From: Sphingomonadaceae bacterium
GTDB taxonomy: Bacteria; Pseudomonadota; Alphaproteobacteria; Sphingomonadales; Sphingomonadaceae
DNA: 64,000 nucleotides
Assembly (NCBI GenBank): GCA_029268145.1
Contig: JAJUHA010000001.1
Coordinates: 1 to 64,000 of the forward strand
Direction of reading: 5' to 3'
Position 1 is the stretch's first letter, and the number at the start of each line of letters is the position of its first letter. Below, one piece after another: positions 34,031-42,386 of this stretch. Both the position numbers and the translations under genes were made by a program. The notes under the pieces are model-generated. The model ran no database searches. It was given only the letters and a program-made list of their open reading frames with translations, and was not told where the DNA came from.

Positions 34031-34945
34031 ATGGCGGGAGCGGGAGAAGCGGGCATCACGCTGCTCGGGCGCAGGCCGGTTCCGCGCCCCCGCGACATTC
34101 TCGCCCTGCTGAAGCCGGTCACCTGGTTTCCGCCCATGTGGGCCTTCATGTGCGGCGTCGTCTCCTCGGGCGTGCCGCTGGCCGAGCGGTGGCCCTTCCT
34201 GCTCGCCGGCATGCTGCTCGCCGGCCCGCTGGTGTGCGGCACCAGCCAGGCGATCAACGACTGGTTCGACCGCGAGGTGGATGCGATCAACGAGCCGGAC
34301 CGGCCGATCCCCTCGGGCCGCGTTCCGGGCCGCTGGGGCCTTGGCGTCGCGCTTGCCGGATCGCTCCTTTCGCTCGCGGTGGCGGCGGCCATCGCGCCGG
34401 TCGTGCTGGCGGCGACCTGCCTCGGCCTGCTGCTGGCGTGGATCTATTCCACGCCCTGGCCGCGGCTCAAGGCGAGTGGGCTGTGGGGGCCGGCCGCCTG
34501 CGGCTTCGCCTACGAGGGGCTCACCTGGTTCACCGGGGCGGCGGTGATGGTGGGCGGCATGCCCGATTCGAAGGTGCTGGCGCTCCTGCTGCTGTTCAGC
34601 CTTGGCGCCCATGGCATCATGGTCCTCAACGACTTCAAGGCGATCGAGGGCGACCGGCGGATGGGGATCCGGTCGCTTCCGGTCACCCTGGGGCCGGTGG
34701 CTGCGGCCCGGGTGGCGTGCGTGACCATGGCGGTGCCGCAGCTGGCCGTGGTGGCGCTGCTTGCCGCCTGGGGCCTCGGCGTCCATGCCGGAATCGTCGG
34801 CCTGGGCGTCGTGCTGCAGCTGGCCTTCATGCGGCGGCTGCTTGCCGATCCGGCCGGGCGGGCGCCCTGGTACAATGCGACGGGCGTGATGACCTATGTG
34901 CTCGGCATGCTGGTCGCGGCCGTCGGCGTCGGGAGCCTGGCGTGA
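34031..34945 (+). CDS. bchG: Bacteriochlorophyll synthase (geranylgeranyl transferase) BchG
   Basis: A UbiA-family polyprenyltransferase that attaches the isoprenoid tail to bacteriochlorophyllide a. Multi-pass membrane protein with the Mg-prenyl-diphosphate motif NDWFDREVDAINEPDRPIPSG near residue 76 and a second motif NDFKAIEGDRRMGIRSLP. LLKPVTWFPPMWAFMCG is the chlorophyll-synthase N-terminus. 304 residues. Followed by a GTGA-overlapping PucC-family gene and bchP. No Shine-Dalgarno; see the promoter entry. Confidence 0.95.
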   Translation: MAGAGEAGITLLGRRPVPRPRDILALLKPVTWFPPMWAFMCGVVSSGVPLAERWPFLLAGMLLAGPLVCGTSQAINDWFDREVDAINEPDRPIPSGRVPGRWGLGVALAGSLLSLAVAAAIAPVVLAATCLGLLLAWIYSTPWPRLKASGLWGPAACGFAYEGLTWFTGAAVMVGGMPDSKVLALLLLFSLGAHGIMVLNDFKAIEGDRRMGIRSLPVTLGPVAAARVACVTMAVPQLAVVALLAAWGLGVHAGIVGLGVVLQLAFMRRLLADPAGRAPWYNATGVMTYVLGMLVAAVGVGSLA

Positions 34946-36264
34946 GCGCCGCCGCCCCGGCGCTGCGACCTCTCGGCTTCCCCGGCATCCTGCGGCTTGG
35001 CCTCGTCCAGGCGGCGCTCGGCGGCATCGTGATGCTCGTCACCTCGATGCTCAACCGCATCATGGTGGTCGAATATGCGCTTGCCGCGGTGGTCCCGGCA
35101 GCGCTGATCGCTTGGCACTATGCCGTCCAGCTGTCGCGGCCGGGCTTCGGCCACGCTTCCGACCGGGGCGGAAGCCGCAAGCGCTTCATCCTCGGCGGCA
35201 TGGCCCTGCTGACGCTCGGCGCGCTCACGGCGACCAACGCCGTCTTCCTGATGGCGAGCTTCCGCCTGGTGGGAATCGTCGCCGCCATCCTCGGCTTCAC
35301 CATGATCGGCGCCGGCGTGGGCGCGGCCGGAACCTCGCTTCTTGCGCTTCTCGCCAGCCGGGTCGAGCCGGCCCGGCGCCCGGCAGCGGCAGCGACGACC
35401 TGGATCATGATGGTGGCCGGGATCGCCGTCACCGCCGGCGTGGCCAGCAACTTCATCGACCCCTTCTCGCCCGAGCGGCTGGCGATGGTGGCGGGGGGCA
35501 TCTGTGCCGTTTCGCTCATGATCACGGTGCTTGCGCTTCACCGCGTGGCCGAGGGCGTTCCCGCGCCGGTCGAGCGGGGGCCGGAGAGCCTGGCCGAGGG
35601 GCTGGAGGCGATCTGGGGCGATCCGCGGGTGCGCGGCTTCACCCTGTTCGTCCTGGTCTCGATGCTCGCCTACGCCATGCAGGACGTGATCCTCGAGCCC
35701 TTCGCCGGGCTGGTGTTCGCCTATTCGCCCGGCCAGTCGACCCGGCTTGCCTCGATGCAGCACGGCGCAACGCTTGCCGGCATGCTCGCCTTCGGCCTCG
35801 CCGGGCGCTGGCTGGTGCAGCGCCTGGCAGGCGGCAACCGGACGCTGGTGGTGGCGGGCTGCCTCATGTCCGCGACCGGGCTTGCGCTCTTGGCGTTGGC
35901 CGCGCGGCAGGGCAGCGGCTTTCCGCTGGCGCCGACGGTGATGCTGCTGGGCTTCGGCAACGGCCTGTTCGCAGTCGCGGCGATTGCCAGCATGATGGAT
36001 CTGGCCGGCTACGGCGGGACGGGCCGCGAAGGCATCCGGATGGGGCTGTGGGGCGCCGCCCAGGCGATCGCCTTCGCGCTCGGCGGGCTGCTGGGTGCGG
36101 CCGGAGTGGATGCGGGGCGGGCGCTCATCGGCGATGACGGCGCCGCCTTCGCCCTCGTCTTCCTGGCGGAGTGCCTGCTCTTCCTGGGGGCGGCAGGGCT
36201 TGCGCTGCGGGTTCACATGGCGCGTCGCGACGTGCCCGGTTCGGCTGCGGGAGTGGTGACATGA
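34942..36264 (+). CDS. PucC/Bch2-family MFS transporter between bchG and bchP
   Basis: A 440-residue, 12-span BCH-family protein starting with GTG at 34942 in a GTGA overlap with bchG and overlapping bchP by 4 nt. FPGILRLGLVQAALGGIVMLVTSMLNRIMVVEYALAA and YAMQDVILEPFAGLVF are family hallmarks. The gene order bchG-this-bchP is conserved in purple bacteria, where the protein is called Bch2/orf428; a role in pigment delivery or photosystem assembly is inferred. It is a paralogue of lhaA in the same cluster. Confidence 0.9.
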   Translation: MSAAAPALRPLGFPGILRLGLVQAALGGIVMLVTSMLNRIMVVEYALAAVVPAALIAWHYAVQLSRPGFGHASDRGGSRKRFILGGMALLTLGALTATNAVFLMASFRLVGIVAAILGFTMIGAGVGAAGTSLLALLASRVEPARRPAAAATTWIMMVAGIAVTAGVASNFIDPFSPERLAMVAGGICAVSLMITVLALHRVAEGVPAPVERGPESLAEGLEAIWGDPRVRGFTLFVLVSMLAYAMQDVILEPFAGLVFAYSPGQSTRLASMQHGATLAGMLAFGLAGRWLVQRLAGGNRTLVVAGCLMSATGLALLALAARQGSGFPLAPTVMLLGFGNGLFAVAAIASMMDLAGYGGTGREGIRMGLWGAAQAIAFALGGLLGAAGVDAGRALIGDDGAAFALVFLAECLLFLGAAGLALRVHMARRDVPGSAAGVVT

Positions 36265-37454
36265 GGCAGGAGACCCACGACGTCGTGGTGGTCGGGGGCG
36301 GGCCGGCGGGCGCGACCGCCGCCACGGCGCTGGCTTCGGCCGGGCGCCGGGTGGTGCTGCTCGACCGTGCGGGGCGGATCAAGCCCTGCGGTGGCGCAGT
36401 GCCGCCCCGGCTCATCCGCGACTTCGCCATCCCCGACCATCTCATCGTCGGCCGGGCGACCGCGGCGCGGATGATCGCGCCGTCGAACGCGACCGTCGAC
36501 ATGCCGGTGGGCGGCAACTATGTCGGCATGGTCGACCGCGAGCATTTCGACGAGTGGCTGCGGGCGCGGGCTGCGCGCGAGGGCGCGGAGCGGCGGGCCG
36601 GCACCTTCGAGGCCATCACCCGCGATGCCGATGGCACCGCGGTCATCCACTACCGGCCGAAGGGCGCCCCGCGCGATGCGCCGCTGCAGTCGCTTCGGGC
36701 CCGCGCCGTCATCGGCTGCGACGGTGCGCGCTCGCAGCTGGCGCGCGCCACGCTCAAGGGCGCCGACCGGGTGCCGTGCGTCTTCGCCTATCATGAGGTG
36801 GTGAAGTCTCCGGCGCGCGACAGCGACGCCTTCGACCGGTCGCGCTGCGACGTCTTCTACCAGGGCAGGCTCTCCCCGGACTTCTACGCCTGGGTGTTCC
36901 CGCACGGCGACACGGCGTCCATCGGCGTCGGCAGCGCCAACAAGGGCTTCCCGCTGCGCGAGGCGGTTGCCGAACTGCGCCGGGACACCGGGCTCGATTC
37001 CTGCGAGACGATCCGGGTGGAGGGTGCGCCCATTCCGCTGAAGCCCCTGAAGCGATGGGACAATGGCCGTGACGTCATCGTCGCCGGCGATGCCGCGGGC
37101 GTGGTTGCGCCGGCCTCGGGCGAAGGCATCTACTATGCCATGACGAGCGGCCTCCATGCCGCCGAGGGCGTCGACCGCTTCCTTTCGACCGGCCGGGCGA
37201 GCGCGCTTGCCGAGCCGCGCCGGCGGTTCCTGCGCGAACATGGCAAGGTGTTCTGGGTGCTCGGGATCATGCAGCATTTCTGGTACTCGTCCGACAAGCG
37301 GCGCGAGCGGTTCGTGAAGATCTGCGAGGACCCGGACGTGCAGTATCTGACCTGGCAGGCCTATACCGAGAAGAAGCTGGTGCGCGCCCGGCCGATGGCG
37401 CACGCGCGGATCTTCTTCAAGGATCTCGGCCACCTGGTGGGGTCGCTGCGGTGA
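36261..37454 (+). CDS. bchP: Geranylgeranyl reductase BchP
   Basis: An FAD-dependent reductase that saturates the geranylgeranyl tail to phytyl. N-terminal VVVVGGGPAGATAATALA (residues 8-25), KPCGGAVPPRLIRDF, the second FAD motif [23 protein letters not shown], and the conserved C-terminal YSSDKRRERFVKICEDPDVQYLTW. 397 residues. The start overlaps the transporter stop, and its stop overlaps the tspO GTG. Confidence 0.95.
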   Translation: MRQETHDVVVVGGGPAGATAATALASAGRRVVLLDRAGRIKPCGGAVPPRLIRDFAIPDHLIVGRATAARMIAPSNATVDMPVGGNYVGMVDREHFDEWLRARAAREGAERRAGTFEAITRDADGTAVIHYRPKGAPRDAPLQSLRARAVIGCDGARSQLARATLKGADRVPCVFAYHEVVKSPARDSDAFDRSRCDVFYQGRLSPDFYAWVFPHGDTASIGVGSANKGFPLREAVAELRRDTGLDSCETIRVEGAPIPLKPLKRWDNGRDVIVAGDAAGVVAPASGEGIYYAMTSGLHAAEGVDRFLSTGRASALAEPRRRFLREHGKVFWVLGIMQHFWYSSDKRRERFVKICEDPDVQYLTWQAYTEKKLVRARPMAHARIFFKDLGHLVGSLR

Positions 37455-37966
37455 TCCGGCAGGCCGGGCGCCACGGCTTCCGGCTGAGCGGGGCCGGGCT
37501 TGTCCCCGCCATCATCGGTGCGCTCGCGGCGCTGCTGATCGCCCTCCTCGGATCGACCCTGACCGACACCGGCGACTGGTATCGGGCGCTGGCCAAGCCG
37601 GCCTGGACTCCGCCCGATGCCGCGTTCGGCGCGGTCTGGACCGTCATCCTCGCGCTCTGGGCGATCGCTGCGGTGGCGGCATGGCGGGCCGCGCCGGACA
37701 GCCGGAAGGCCGACTGGCTGGTCGGCCTGTTCGCCCTGAACGGGTTTCTCAACCTGTTCTGGAGCCTCCTCTTCTTCCGGATGCAGCGGCCCGACCTCGC
37801 ACTCGTCGAGGTGACCTTCCTCGCCGCGTCGATCGTGGCGCTCATCCTTGCCTGCAGGCGCCACTCGCGGCGCGCGGCCCTGCTCCTCCTCCCCTATCTC
37901 GCCTGGGTGGGCGTGGCGGCCCTCCTCAACTGGGAGATCGTGCGGCTGAACGCACCCTTCGGATGA
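37451..37966 (+). CDS. tspO: TspO/MBR family tryptophan-rich sensory protein
   Basis: A five-helix membrane protein of 171 residues; tspO homologues regulate photosynthesis gene expression and porphyrin efflux in Rhodobacter. WYRALAKPAWTPPDAAFGAVWTV (the WxPxxxF-type motif) and NLFWSLLFFRMQRPDLALVEV are typical. GTG start at 37451 in a GTGA overlap with bchP. It continues into orf82 by an ATGA overlap. Confidence 0.9.
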   Translation: MIRQAGRHGFRLSGAGLVPAIIGALAALLIALLGSTLTDTGDWYRALAKPAWTPPDAAFGAVWTVILALWAIAAVAAWRAAPDSRKADWLVGLFALNGFLNLFWSLLFFRMQRPDLALVEVTFLAASIVALILACRRHSRRAALLLLPYLAWVGVAALLNWEIVRLNAPFG

Positions 37967-38211
37967 GCGAGTGGTTCACGAGCGGCCGGGCGGTCGATCT
38001 CGTGCTCGTGGTGCTCGCGCTGGAGGCGCTGCTGATCGCGGCATTCGCCGGCGCCCGCCGGGGCGCGCTGCTTGGCGCGCTGGTGCCGGGCCTCTTCCTC
38101 CTGCTCGCGCTTCGGGCCGCCCTCACCGGCGCGCCGTGGCCAGCCGTCGCTCTCTTCCTCGCCCTGTCCCTGCCTGCCCACCTTGTGGACCTGCGGCGGC
38201 GGCTCGACTGA
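37963..38211 (+). CDS. Small membrane protein downstream of tspO
   Basis: 82 residues, starting at ATG 37963 in an ATGA overlap with tspO. Two to three hydrophobic segments (VDLVLVVLALEALLIAAF; LLGALVPGLFLLLALRAAL; PAVALFLALSLPAHLVDL) end in a basic RRRLD. Not recognised. Being the last gene of the bchG unit with coupled translation, it is probably real; the function is unknown. Confidence 0.65.
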   Translation: MSEWFTSGRAVDLVLVVLALEALLIAAFAGARRGALLGALVPGLFLLLALRAALTGAPWPAVALFLALSLPAHLVDLRRRLD

Positions 38212-38238
38212 GCCGCCGCGCCCGAACTGGAAGGCGCC

Positions 38239-38640
38239 CTACTTGAACTGGCGCAGATAGGCGATGACGTCGGCGCGCTGCTGCGGATTGCGGAGGCCGG
38301 CGAACGCCATGGTCGTGCCCGGGATGAACTTCCGCGGATTCTCGAGATAGCGGTAGAGGTTCTCCTCGGTCCAGACGACATTGGCCGACTGGTTGGCCTT
38401 GGAATATTTGAACCCCGGCACGGTGCCGGACTTGCGGCCAATGACGCCGTGGAGCGAGGGGCCGACCCGGTTCACGCCCTTGTCGGTGACGTGGCAGGCC
38501 CGGCACTGAGCGAAGACCTTCTGGCCCGCGGCGGGATTGCCCTTGAGGGTCGCATAGGCCGGAGCCGCCGCCTGGGCGAGCACCGGTGCGCCGAAGGCGA
38601 GGGCACCGGCGGACAGCATCAACTTCAGGAACCTCGACAT
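38239..38640 (-). CDS. cycA: Cytochrome c2-type soluble cytochrome
   Basis: A 133-residue class I cytochrome c with a signal peptide cleaved after about residue 22-24 (..GAPVLAQAA). Haem motif CRACH, Met ligand region PGTTMAFAGL and the C-terminal helix RADVIAYLRQF. Closest to the cytochrome c2/c550 type that reduces the photo-oxidised reaction centre; at the border of the cluster it may feed PufC. GGAGG lies just before ATG 38640. The symbol is by position and family; a more general c-type cytochrome is possible. Confidence 0.85.
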   Translation of the reverse strand: MSRFLKLMLSAGALAFGAPVLAQAAAPAYATLKGNPAAGQKVFAQCRACHVTDKGVNRVGPSLHGVIGRKSGTVPGFKYSKANQSANVVWTEENLYRYLENPRKFIPGTTMAFAGLRNPQQRADVIAYLRQFK

Positions 38641-38818
38641 TCAGCCACCTCCACAAGAGCGGATTGCACGCGGGGCCCCGCCCTGCGCCGACCCCGCCAT
38701 GCAGTCAAGTCATGCACTGTCGCAGCTTGCCGCAGGCTGAAATCATCGTGGCGAAACTGCGCCCGCCAATGGCACCCTTCCTGCCGCCACCATCTCCTCG
38801 CAGCGCCAGCGCGCCCTC

Positions 38819-38893
38819 TGGAGCGGGCGAAGGGATTCGAACCCTCGACCCCAACCTTGGCAAGGTTGTGCTCTACCCCTGAGCTACGCCCGC
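38819..38893 (-). tRNA. tRNA-Gly (GCC anticodon)
   Basis: On the minus strand, acceptor GCGGGCG starts at 38893, followed by TAGCTCAGGGGTAGAGCA (D arm), anticodon loop with GCC (CTTGCCAAG), GGTTCGAATCC T-arm and closing CGCCCGC, discriminator T and encoded CCA (38821-38819). A plain cloverleaf. It marks the right border of the photosynthesis cluster. Confidence 0.95.
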
Positions 38894-39006
38894 GTCTCCA
38901 AGAGAGCGGGGCGGTTAGCCGAGGCCGTGCGCCGGTGCAAGACCCTTCCATCCGGCTGCGGCGAGGCCCATATGCCCACGACGACCATGAACGGAGAAGG
39001 ATCGCG

Positions 39007-39903
39007 ATGGCCAGCCTGTCCCTGACCGAGAAGGAACGCGCGGCGGTGGACATGTTCCGCCGCGACGTGCTCGAAGCCTCGCTCAGGGGCGTGGTGCTGG
39101 TGCGCTTCACCGCCAGCTGGTGCGGTCCGTGCCGGCAGCTTGCCCCCCTGATGGAGCGGGTGATCGCAGCCGTCGGCAGCCCGCGGGTCTCGCAGGTGGT
39201 GATCGACATCGACGAGAACCGGCTGATTGCCGAGGAGTTCCGGATCCAGTCTGTGCCGACCGTCTATGCCGTCGTCGGCGGGCGCCCGGTCGATGCCTTC
39301 GTTGGAGTCATTTCCGAGCGCGAGCTCAGGGCCTTCATCGAGAAGCAGCTGGCGCTGCTGCCGCCCGATGCGGCCGAGGCGGACCTCGAGGAGGCGCTCG
39401 AGGCCGCCCTGGCGGCGCTTTCCGGCGGCGAGGCGGCAGCCGCTGCCGAGGCCCTCGGCGCGCTGCTGCGCGCGCATCCGGATCGGGTCGACCTCGTCGG
39501 CCACTATGCCCGCGCCCTCCTCGCCCTCGGCCAGGTCGAGGGAGCGCGCGCGGCCCTGGCGCGGGTGCCGGCGGACGCGAAGGACGCAGCCGTGCAGCAG
39601 GCCCGGGCAGCGCTCGCGCTGGCCGAGACGGCGCCGGCTGGTGGGGACGTCGCAGCACTCGAGGCGCGGGTCGCGGCCGATCCGGCCGATCATGCCGCGC
39701 GCCACGATCTGGCCGCCGCATGGCTCGCCCGCGGCGACCGGGACCGGGCGGCCGATGCGCTTCTTGCCATCATCGCGGCCGACCGCGACTGGGAGGAGGG
39801 CAAGGCGCGGGACACGCTGCTCAAGCTCATCGAATCGGTCGGCCTCGGTGACCCCTGGTCGGTTGCGACGCGGCGCCGGCTTCGCCAGATCCTGTTTGCC
39901 TGA
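39007..39903 (+). CDS. Thioredoxin-domain co-chaperone, CnoX/YbbN-like
   Basis: 298 residues: an N-terminal thioredoxin fold with redox motif WCGPC (near residue 38) and the cis-Pro segment QSVPTVYAVVGG, then a TPR-like helical tail (EALEAALAALSGGEAAAAAEAL, DRAADALLAIIAADRDWEEGKARDTLLKLIESVG). This domain pair defines YbbN/CnoX proteins, which act with chaperonins under oxidative stress. The next gene is a Lon-N-domain protein, a common neighbour in Alphaproteobacteria. Confidence 0.9.
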   Translation: MASLSLTEKERAAVDMFRRDVLEASLRGVVLVRFTASWCGPCRQLAPLMERVIAAVGSPRVSQVVIDIDENRLIAEEFRIQSVPTVYAVVGGRPVDAFVGVISERELRAFIEKQLALLPPDAAEADLEEALEAALAALSGGEAAAAAEALGALLRAHPDRVDLVGHYARALLALGQVEGARAALARVPADAKDAAVQQARAALALAETAPAGGDVAALEARVAADPADHAARHDLAAAWLARGDRDRAADALLAIIAADRDWEEGKARDTLLKLIESVGLGDPWSVATRRRLRQILFA

Positions 39904-39920
39904 AGGCGACGGCGACCGCC

Positions 39921-40580
39921 GTGGAGCCCTTCGCGACGATCAGCGACTTGCCCCCGGTCATCCCGGTGTTCCCGCTGTCGGGCGCGCTGCTGCTGCCCCG
40001 CGCGGTGCTGCCGCTCAACATCTTCGAGCCGCGCTACCTGGCGATGACCCGCGATGCCATGGCCGGGAACCGGGTGATCGGCATCGTCCAGCCGCGCAGG
40101 CCGGACCGGCCGGGCGGTCCGGAGCTGTTCGCAACCGGCGGCCTCGGGCGGATCACCCGCTTCTCGGAAACCGGGGACGGCCGGTTCCTGATCGCGCTCA
40201 CCGGCCTCATCCGCTTCCGCATCGTCGAGGAGCTCGCCGTCACCACGCCCTACCGGCAAGTCCGTGCCGACTATGCCCCCTATGCCGCCGACTGGGACCC
40301 CTCCCCGCCGCTTGCACCCGCGGCGCGGGCCGGGCTGGAGGATGCGCTCCGGGCCTATCTCGACACCCAGCAGCTCTCGGCGGACTGGGAGGCCGTGCGC
40401 GGCGCCGACGACGAAGGGCTGGTCAGCACGCTCGCGGCGGTCTGCCCCTTCGAGATCCTCGAACGCCAGGCGCTGCTGGAAGCGCCCGATCTCGCCGCCC
40501 GCGCCGAGATGCTGACCACGCTCATGGCCTTTGCCGGACGCGTCGCTGGAAGCGGCAGCGCCCCCGACACGCTGCAGTGA
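39921..40580 (+). CDS. Lon N-terminal (substrate-binding) domain protein
   Basis: 219 residues made only of the PUA-like Lon substrate-binding domain: IPVFPLSGALLLPRAVLPLNIFEPRY is the family hallmark, followed by GCIGRI-type GGLGRITRFSETGDGRF and a helical C-terminal part. No ATPase or protease domain. Starts at GTG 39921, 17 nt after the thioredoxin gene. The precise role is unknown; probably regulatory or protein quality control. Confidence 0.88.
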   Translation: MEPFATISDLPPVIPVFPLSGALLLPRAVLPLNIFEPRYLAMTRDAMAGNRVIGIVQPRRPDRPGGPELFATGGLGRITRFSETGDGRFLIALTGLIRFRIVEELAVTTPYRQVRADYAPYAADWDPSPPLAPAARAGLEDALRAYLDTQQLSADWEAVRGADDEGLVSTLAAVCPFEILERQALLEAPDLAARAEMLTTLMAFAGRVAGSGSAPDTLQ

Positions 40581-40590
40581 CGGCGCCCGG

Positions 40591-40791
40591 ATGACGGCGC
40601 CCGACCCCCGGCTGCTCGCGCTCCTCGTCTGCCCGATGACGCGCAGGCCGCTCCGGCTCGACCGAAGGACGGGCGCGCTGGTCGCCGAAGGTGGCCAGGC
40701 CACCTACCCGGTCGTGGCAGGCGTGCCGCATCTCCTCCCGCCGGACGCCCTCGCAGCGCCCGGCGGCAGGATCAGCCGAGCTCGCCCCTGA
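40591..40791 (+). CDS. Trm112-like (UPF0434) small protein
   Basis: A 66-residue protein beginning DPRLLALLVCPMTRRPLRL, with YPVVAGVPHLLPPDA, the pattern of the Trm112/YcaR family (small zinc-ribbon-derived scaffold). Only one Cys remains, so zinc binding is doubtful. It overlaps the 3' end of the convergent UbiH-family gene by 20 nt and lies 10 nt after the Lon-domain gene. Confidence 0.85.
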   Translation: MTAPDPRLLALLVCPMTRRPLRLDRRTGALVAEGGQATYPVVAGVPHLLPPDALAAPGGRISRARP

Positions 40792-42019
40792 GCAGCGGCG
40801 GCAGGTCTCCGGCGGTGCCGCGGGCGATGGCCGCGAAGGCCCGCTTGGCGGGCGGCGCGTGCTCGACGAGGGCGAGGCCGAAGCGGCGGAGCGCCTCGAC
40901 CGGCCGCCCGGGCAGGCCAAACAGGCGGGCGAGCGCGTCGGTCGCGAAGGCGGTCAGGCTGTTGTCGGCGCGGCGCCAGCGCTCGTAGCGGCGCGCCAGC
41001 GCGGGGTCGCCGAGGTCGAGGCCGCTGCGCGCGCCCGTGGCCAGGACCTCGGCGAGGACGGCGACATCGCGGAAGCCGAGGTTGAGCCCCTGGCCGGCGA
41101 TGGGGTGGATGCCATGGGCCGCATCACCCACCAGCACCAGCCGCTGCGCGCCGTAGCGCTCGGCATGGTGGAAGCCGAGCGGCCAGGCGACCGCGGGCGC
41201 GATCATCTCGACTGCGCCGAGCCGGCCACCCAGCCGTTTCGCCACCTCGGCGGCAAGGCCGCGCGGCCCGAGCCTTGCGGCCCCTTCCGCCGCGTCGCGC
41301 CCGACGGTCCACACCAGCGCCGACCGGTGCCGGCCATCGGCGAGGTCGCGCATGGGAAGGAGCGCGAAGGGCCCGGAAGGGTAGAAGAGCTCGAGCGCCA
41401 CCCCGTGGTGGGGCCGGGCGTGGGCCAGCATCGAGACGAGGGCAGCGGAAGGATAGGACCAGTGGGCGAGCCGGATTCCGGCTGCCTCGCGGGTGCTGCT
41501 GCGCCGGCCGTCGGCAGCGACGGCAAGCGCGGCGAAGAGGGTGCGGCCGTCGGCAAGAGTCGCGGTCACGCCGGACGGCCCGCGATCGAGCCGGGCGATG
41601 GCGACGGGCGCCACCAGGCGCACGAGCGGCGTCTGCTCGACGCGGGCGAGCAGGGCCCGCCGGAGTGCGCGGTTCTCGACCATGATGCCGAGCGGCTCGA
41701 CCGCGCCGCCGGCGTCGGCGCTCGCTGCAGCGTCGAAGCGGATGATCTCGGGATGGGAGCCCTCGGCCACCTCGATGCGCGCGATAGGACAGCCTTCCTC
41801 GTCGAGCAGGTCGCCAAGGCCGAGGGCGCGCAGCATCCGTGCGCTGGCGCTCGCGATCGCCGAGGCCCGGCCGTCGAAGCTCTCGGCGAGGTGGGCGCGC
41901 GGGTCGGCCCGCTCCACGATCAGCGCGCTGATGTCGTGGGCGGCCAGCGCCAGCGCGAGGGTCTGGCCGACAAGGCCCCCGCCGACGATGAGGATGTCCG
42001 CAGCGCTGTCACTGGTCAT
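40772..42019 (-). CDS. UbiH/UbiF-family FAD-dependent ubiquinone hydroxylase
   Basis: 415 residues: N-terminal FAD motif ILIVGGGLVGQTLALALA, DGR motif VAADGRRSSTREAAGI, and the family signature VLVGDAAHGIHPIAGQGLNLGFRD. It belongs to the UbiH/UbiF/UbiM hydroxylases of ubiquinone synthesis; which ring position is hydroxylated cannot be told. Single gene, ATG 42019, with its upstream region shared with the candidate sRNA and ftsK. Confidence 0.88.
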   Translation of the reverse strand: MTSDSAADILIVGGGLVGQTLALALAAHDISALIVERADPRAHLAESFDGRASAIASASARMLRALGLGDLLDEEGCPIARIEVAEGSHPEIIRFDAAASADAGGAVEPLGIMVENRALRRALLARVEQTPLVRLVAPVAIARLDRGPSGVTATLADGRTLFAALAVAADGRRSSTREAAGIRLAHWSYPSAALVSMLAHARPHHGVALELFYPSGPFALLPMRDLADGRHRSALVWTVGRDAAEGAARLGPRGLAAEVAKRLGGRLGAVEMIAPAVAWPLGFHHAERYGAQRLVLVGDAAHGIHPIAGQGLNLGFRDVAVLAEVLATGARSGLDLGDPALARRYERWRRADNSLTAFATDALARLFGLPGRPVEALRRFGLALVEHAPPAKRAFAAIARGTAGDLPPLLRGELG

Positions 42020-42204
42020 GGAGAACCGCCTAGCCGGGCCGGGGCGGCCGTGAAACCCCTGCACCGGGTCGCACCCGCCTGATGCCGCCCTGACCGGCGC
42101 TGCCCTGCTGCCAGATGAGGCAGTCGACAGGTCTTGCGCAGGACCCTGCCCAGAAATCGGGCAGGGGTCGGCAGGTGCCGGGGGCCCCTGCCCCTGTCCG
42201 AAGG

Positions 42205-42220
42205 TTGGCACGGTTCTTGA
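42205..42220 (+). promoter_or_regulatory. Sigma54-type promoter
   Basis: TTGGCACGGTTCTTGA at 42205-42220 matches the sigma54 consensus (TTGGCACG-N4-TTGC) except TTGA for TTGC; GG and GA are the required 10 bp apart (GG 42207-42208, GA 42219-42220). Upstream is a perfect 8-bp inverted repeat (CCCTGCCC 42144-42151 / GGGCAGGG 42159-42166), in the zone where enhancer-binding proteins bind. Expected transcript start is near 42231. Confidence 0.55.
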
Positions 42221-42230
42221 TGAAGAGGAT

Positions 42231-42310
42231 TCGGGTGCCTTCGGGCTCCTGTGCTCGCTTCGGGACTTTGGTCCTCCCTTCAGGCCCGGGCTTCGCGCCC
42301 GGGCCCTTTT
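42231..42310 (+). ncRNA. Candidate intergenic small RNA before ftsK
   Basis: The 80 bp between the sigma54-like promoter and the terminator hold no plausible ORF but show RNA-like structure: a GCC-UUCG-GGC mini-hairpin, a GGAC-UUUG-GUCC hairpin followed by single-stranded CCUCCC (anti-Shine-Dalgarno-like), and the terminal hairpin with U-tract. The layout resembles short trans-acting sRNAs of Alphaproteobacteria. No known family is recognised. Alternatives are an attenuated leader of ftsK or an unrelated chance terminator. Confidence 0.45.
42283..42310 (+). terminator. Rho-independent terminator with no upstream ORF
   Basis: GGCCCGGGC (42283-42291) pairs with GCCCGGGCC (42297-42305) around TTCGC, followed by CTTTT (42306-42310). 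A strong plus-strand intrinsic terminator. The nearest plus-strand gene upstream ends at 40791, and the intervening minus-strand gene cannot be terminated here, so it most likely ends a small transcript. Confidence 0.8.
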
Positions 42311-42386
42311 CGTGCCTGTCACCGGACAGCGACAGGAGAGGCACAAAAGGCGAACGGCTGCTTGACCTGCCGCCTGCGCGCGGGGC

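Noticed and set aside
38641-38818. Short frames between cytochrome c2 and tRNA-Gly
   Set aside because: They lack ribosome sites and sit in the cytochrome promoter region; the open frame leading into the thioredoxin gene crosses the tRNA.
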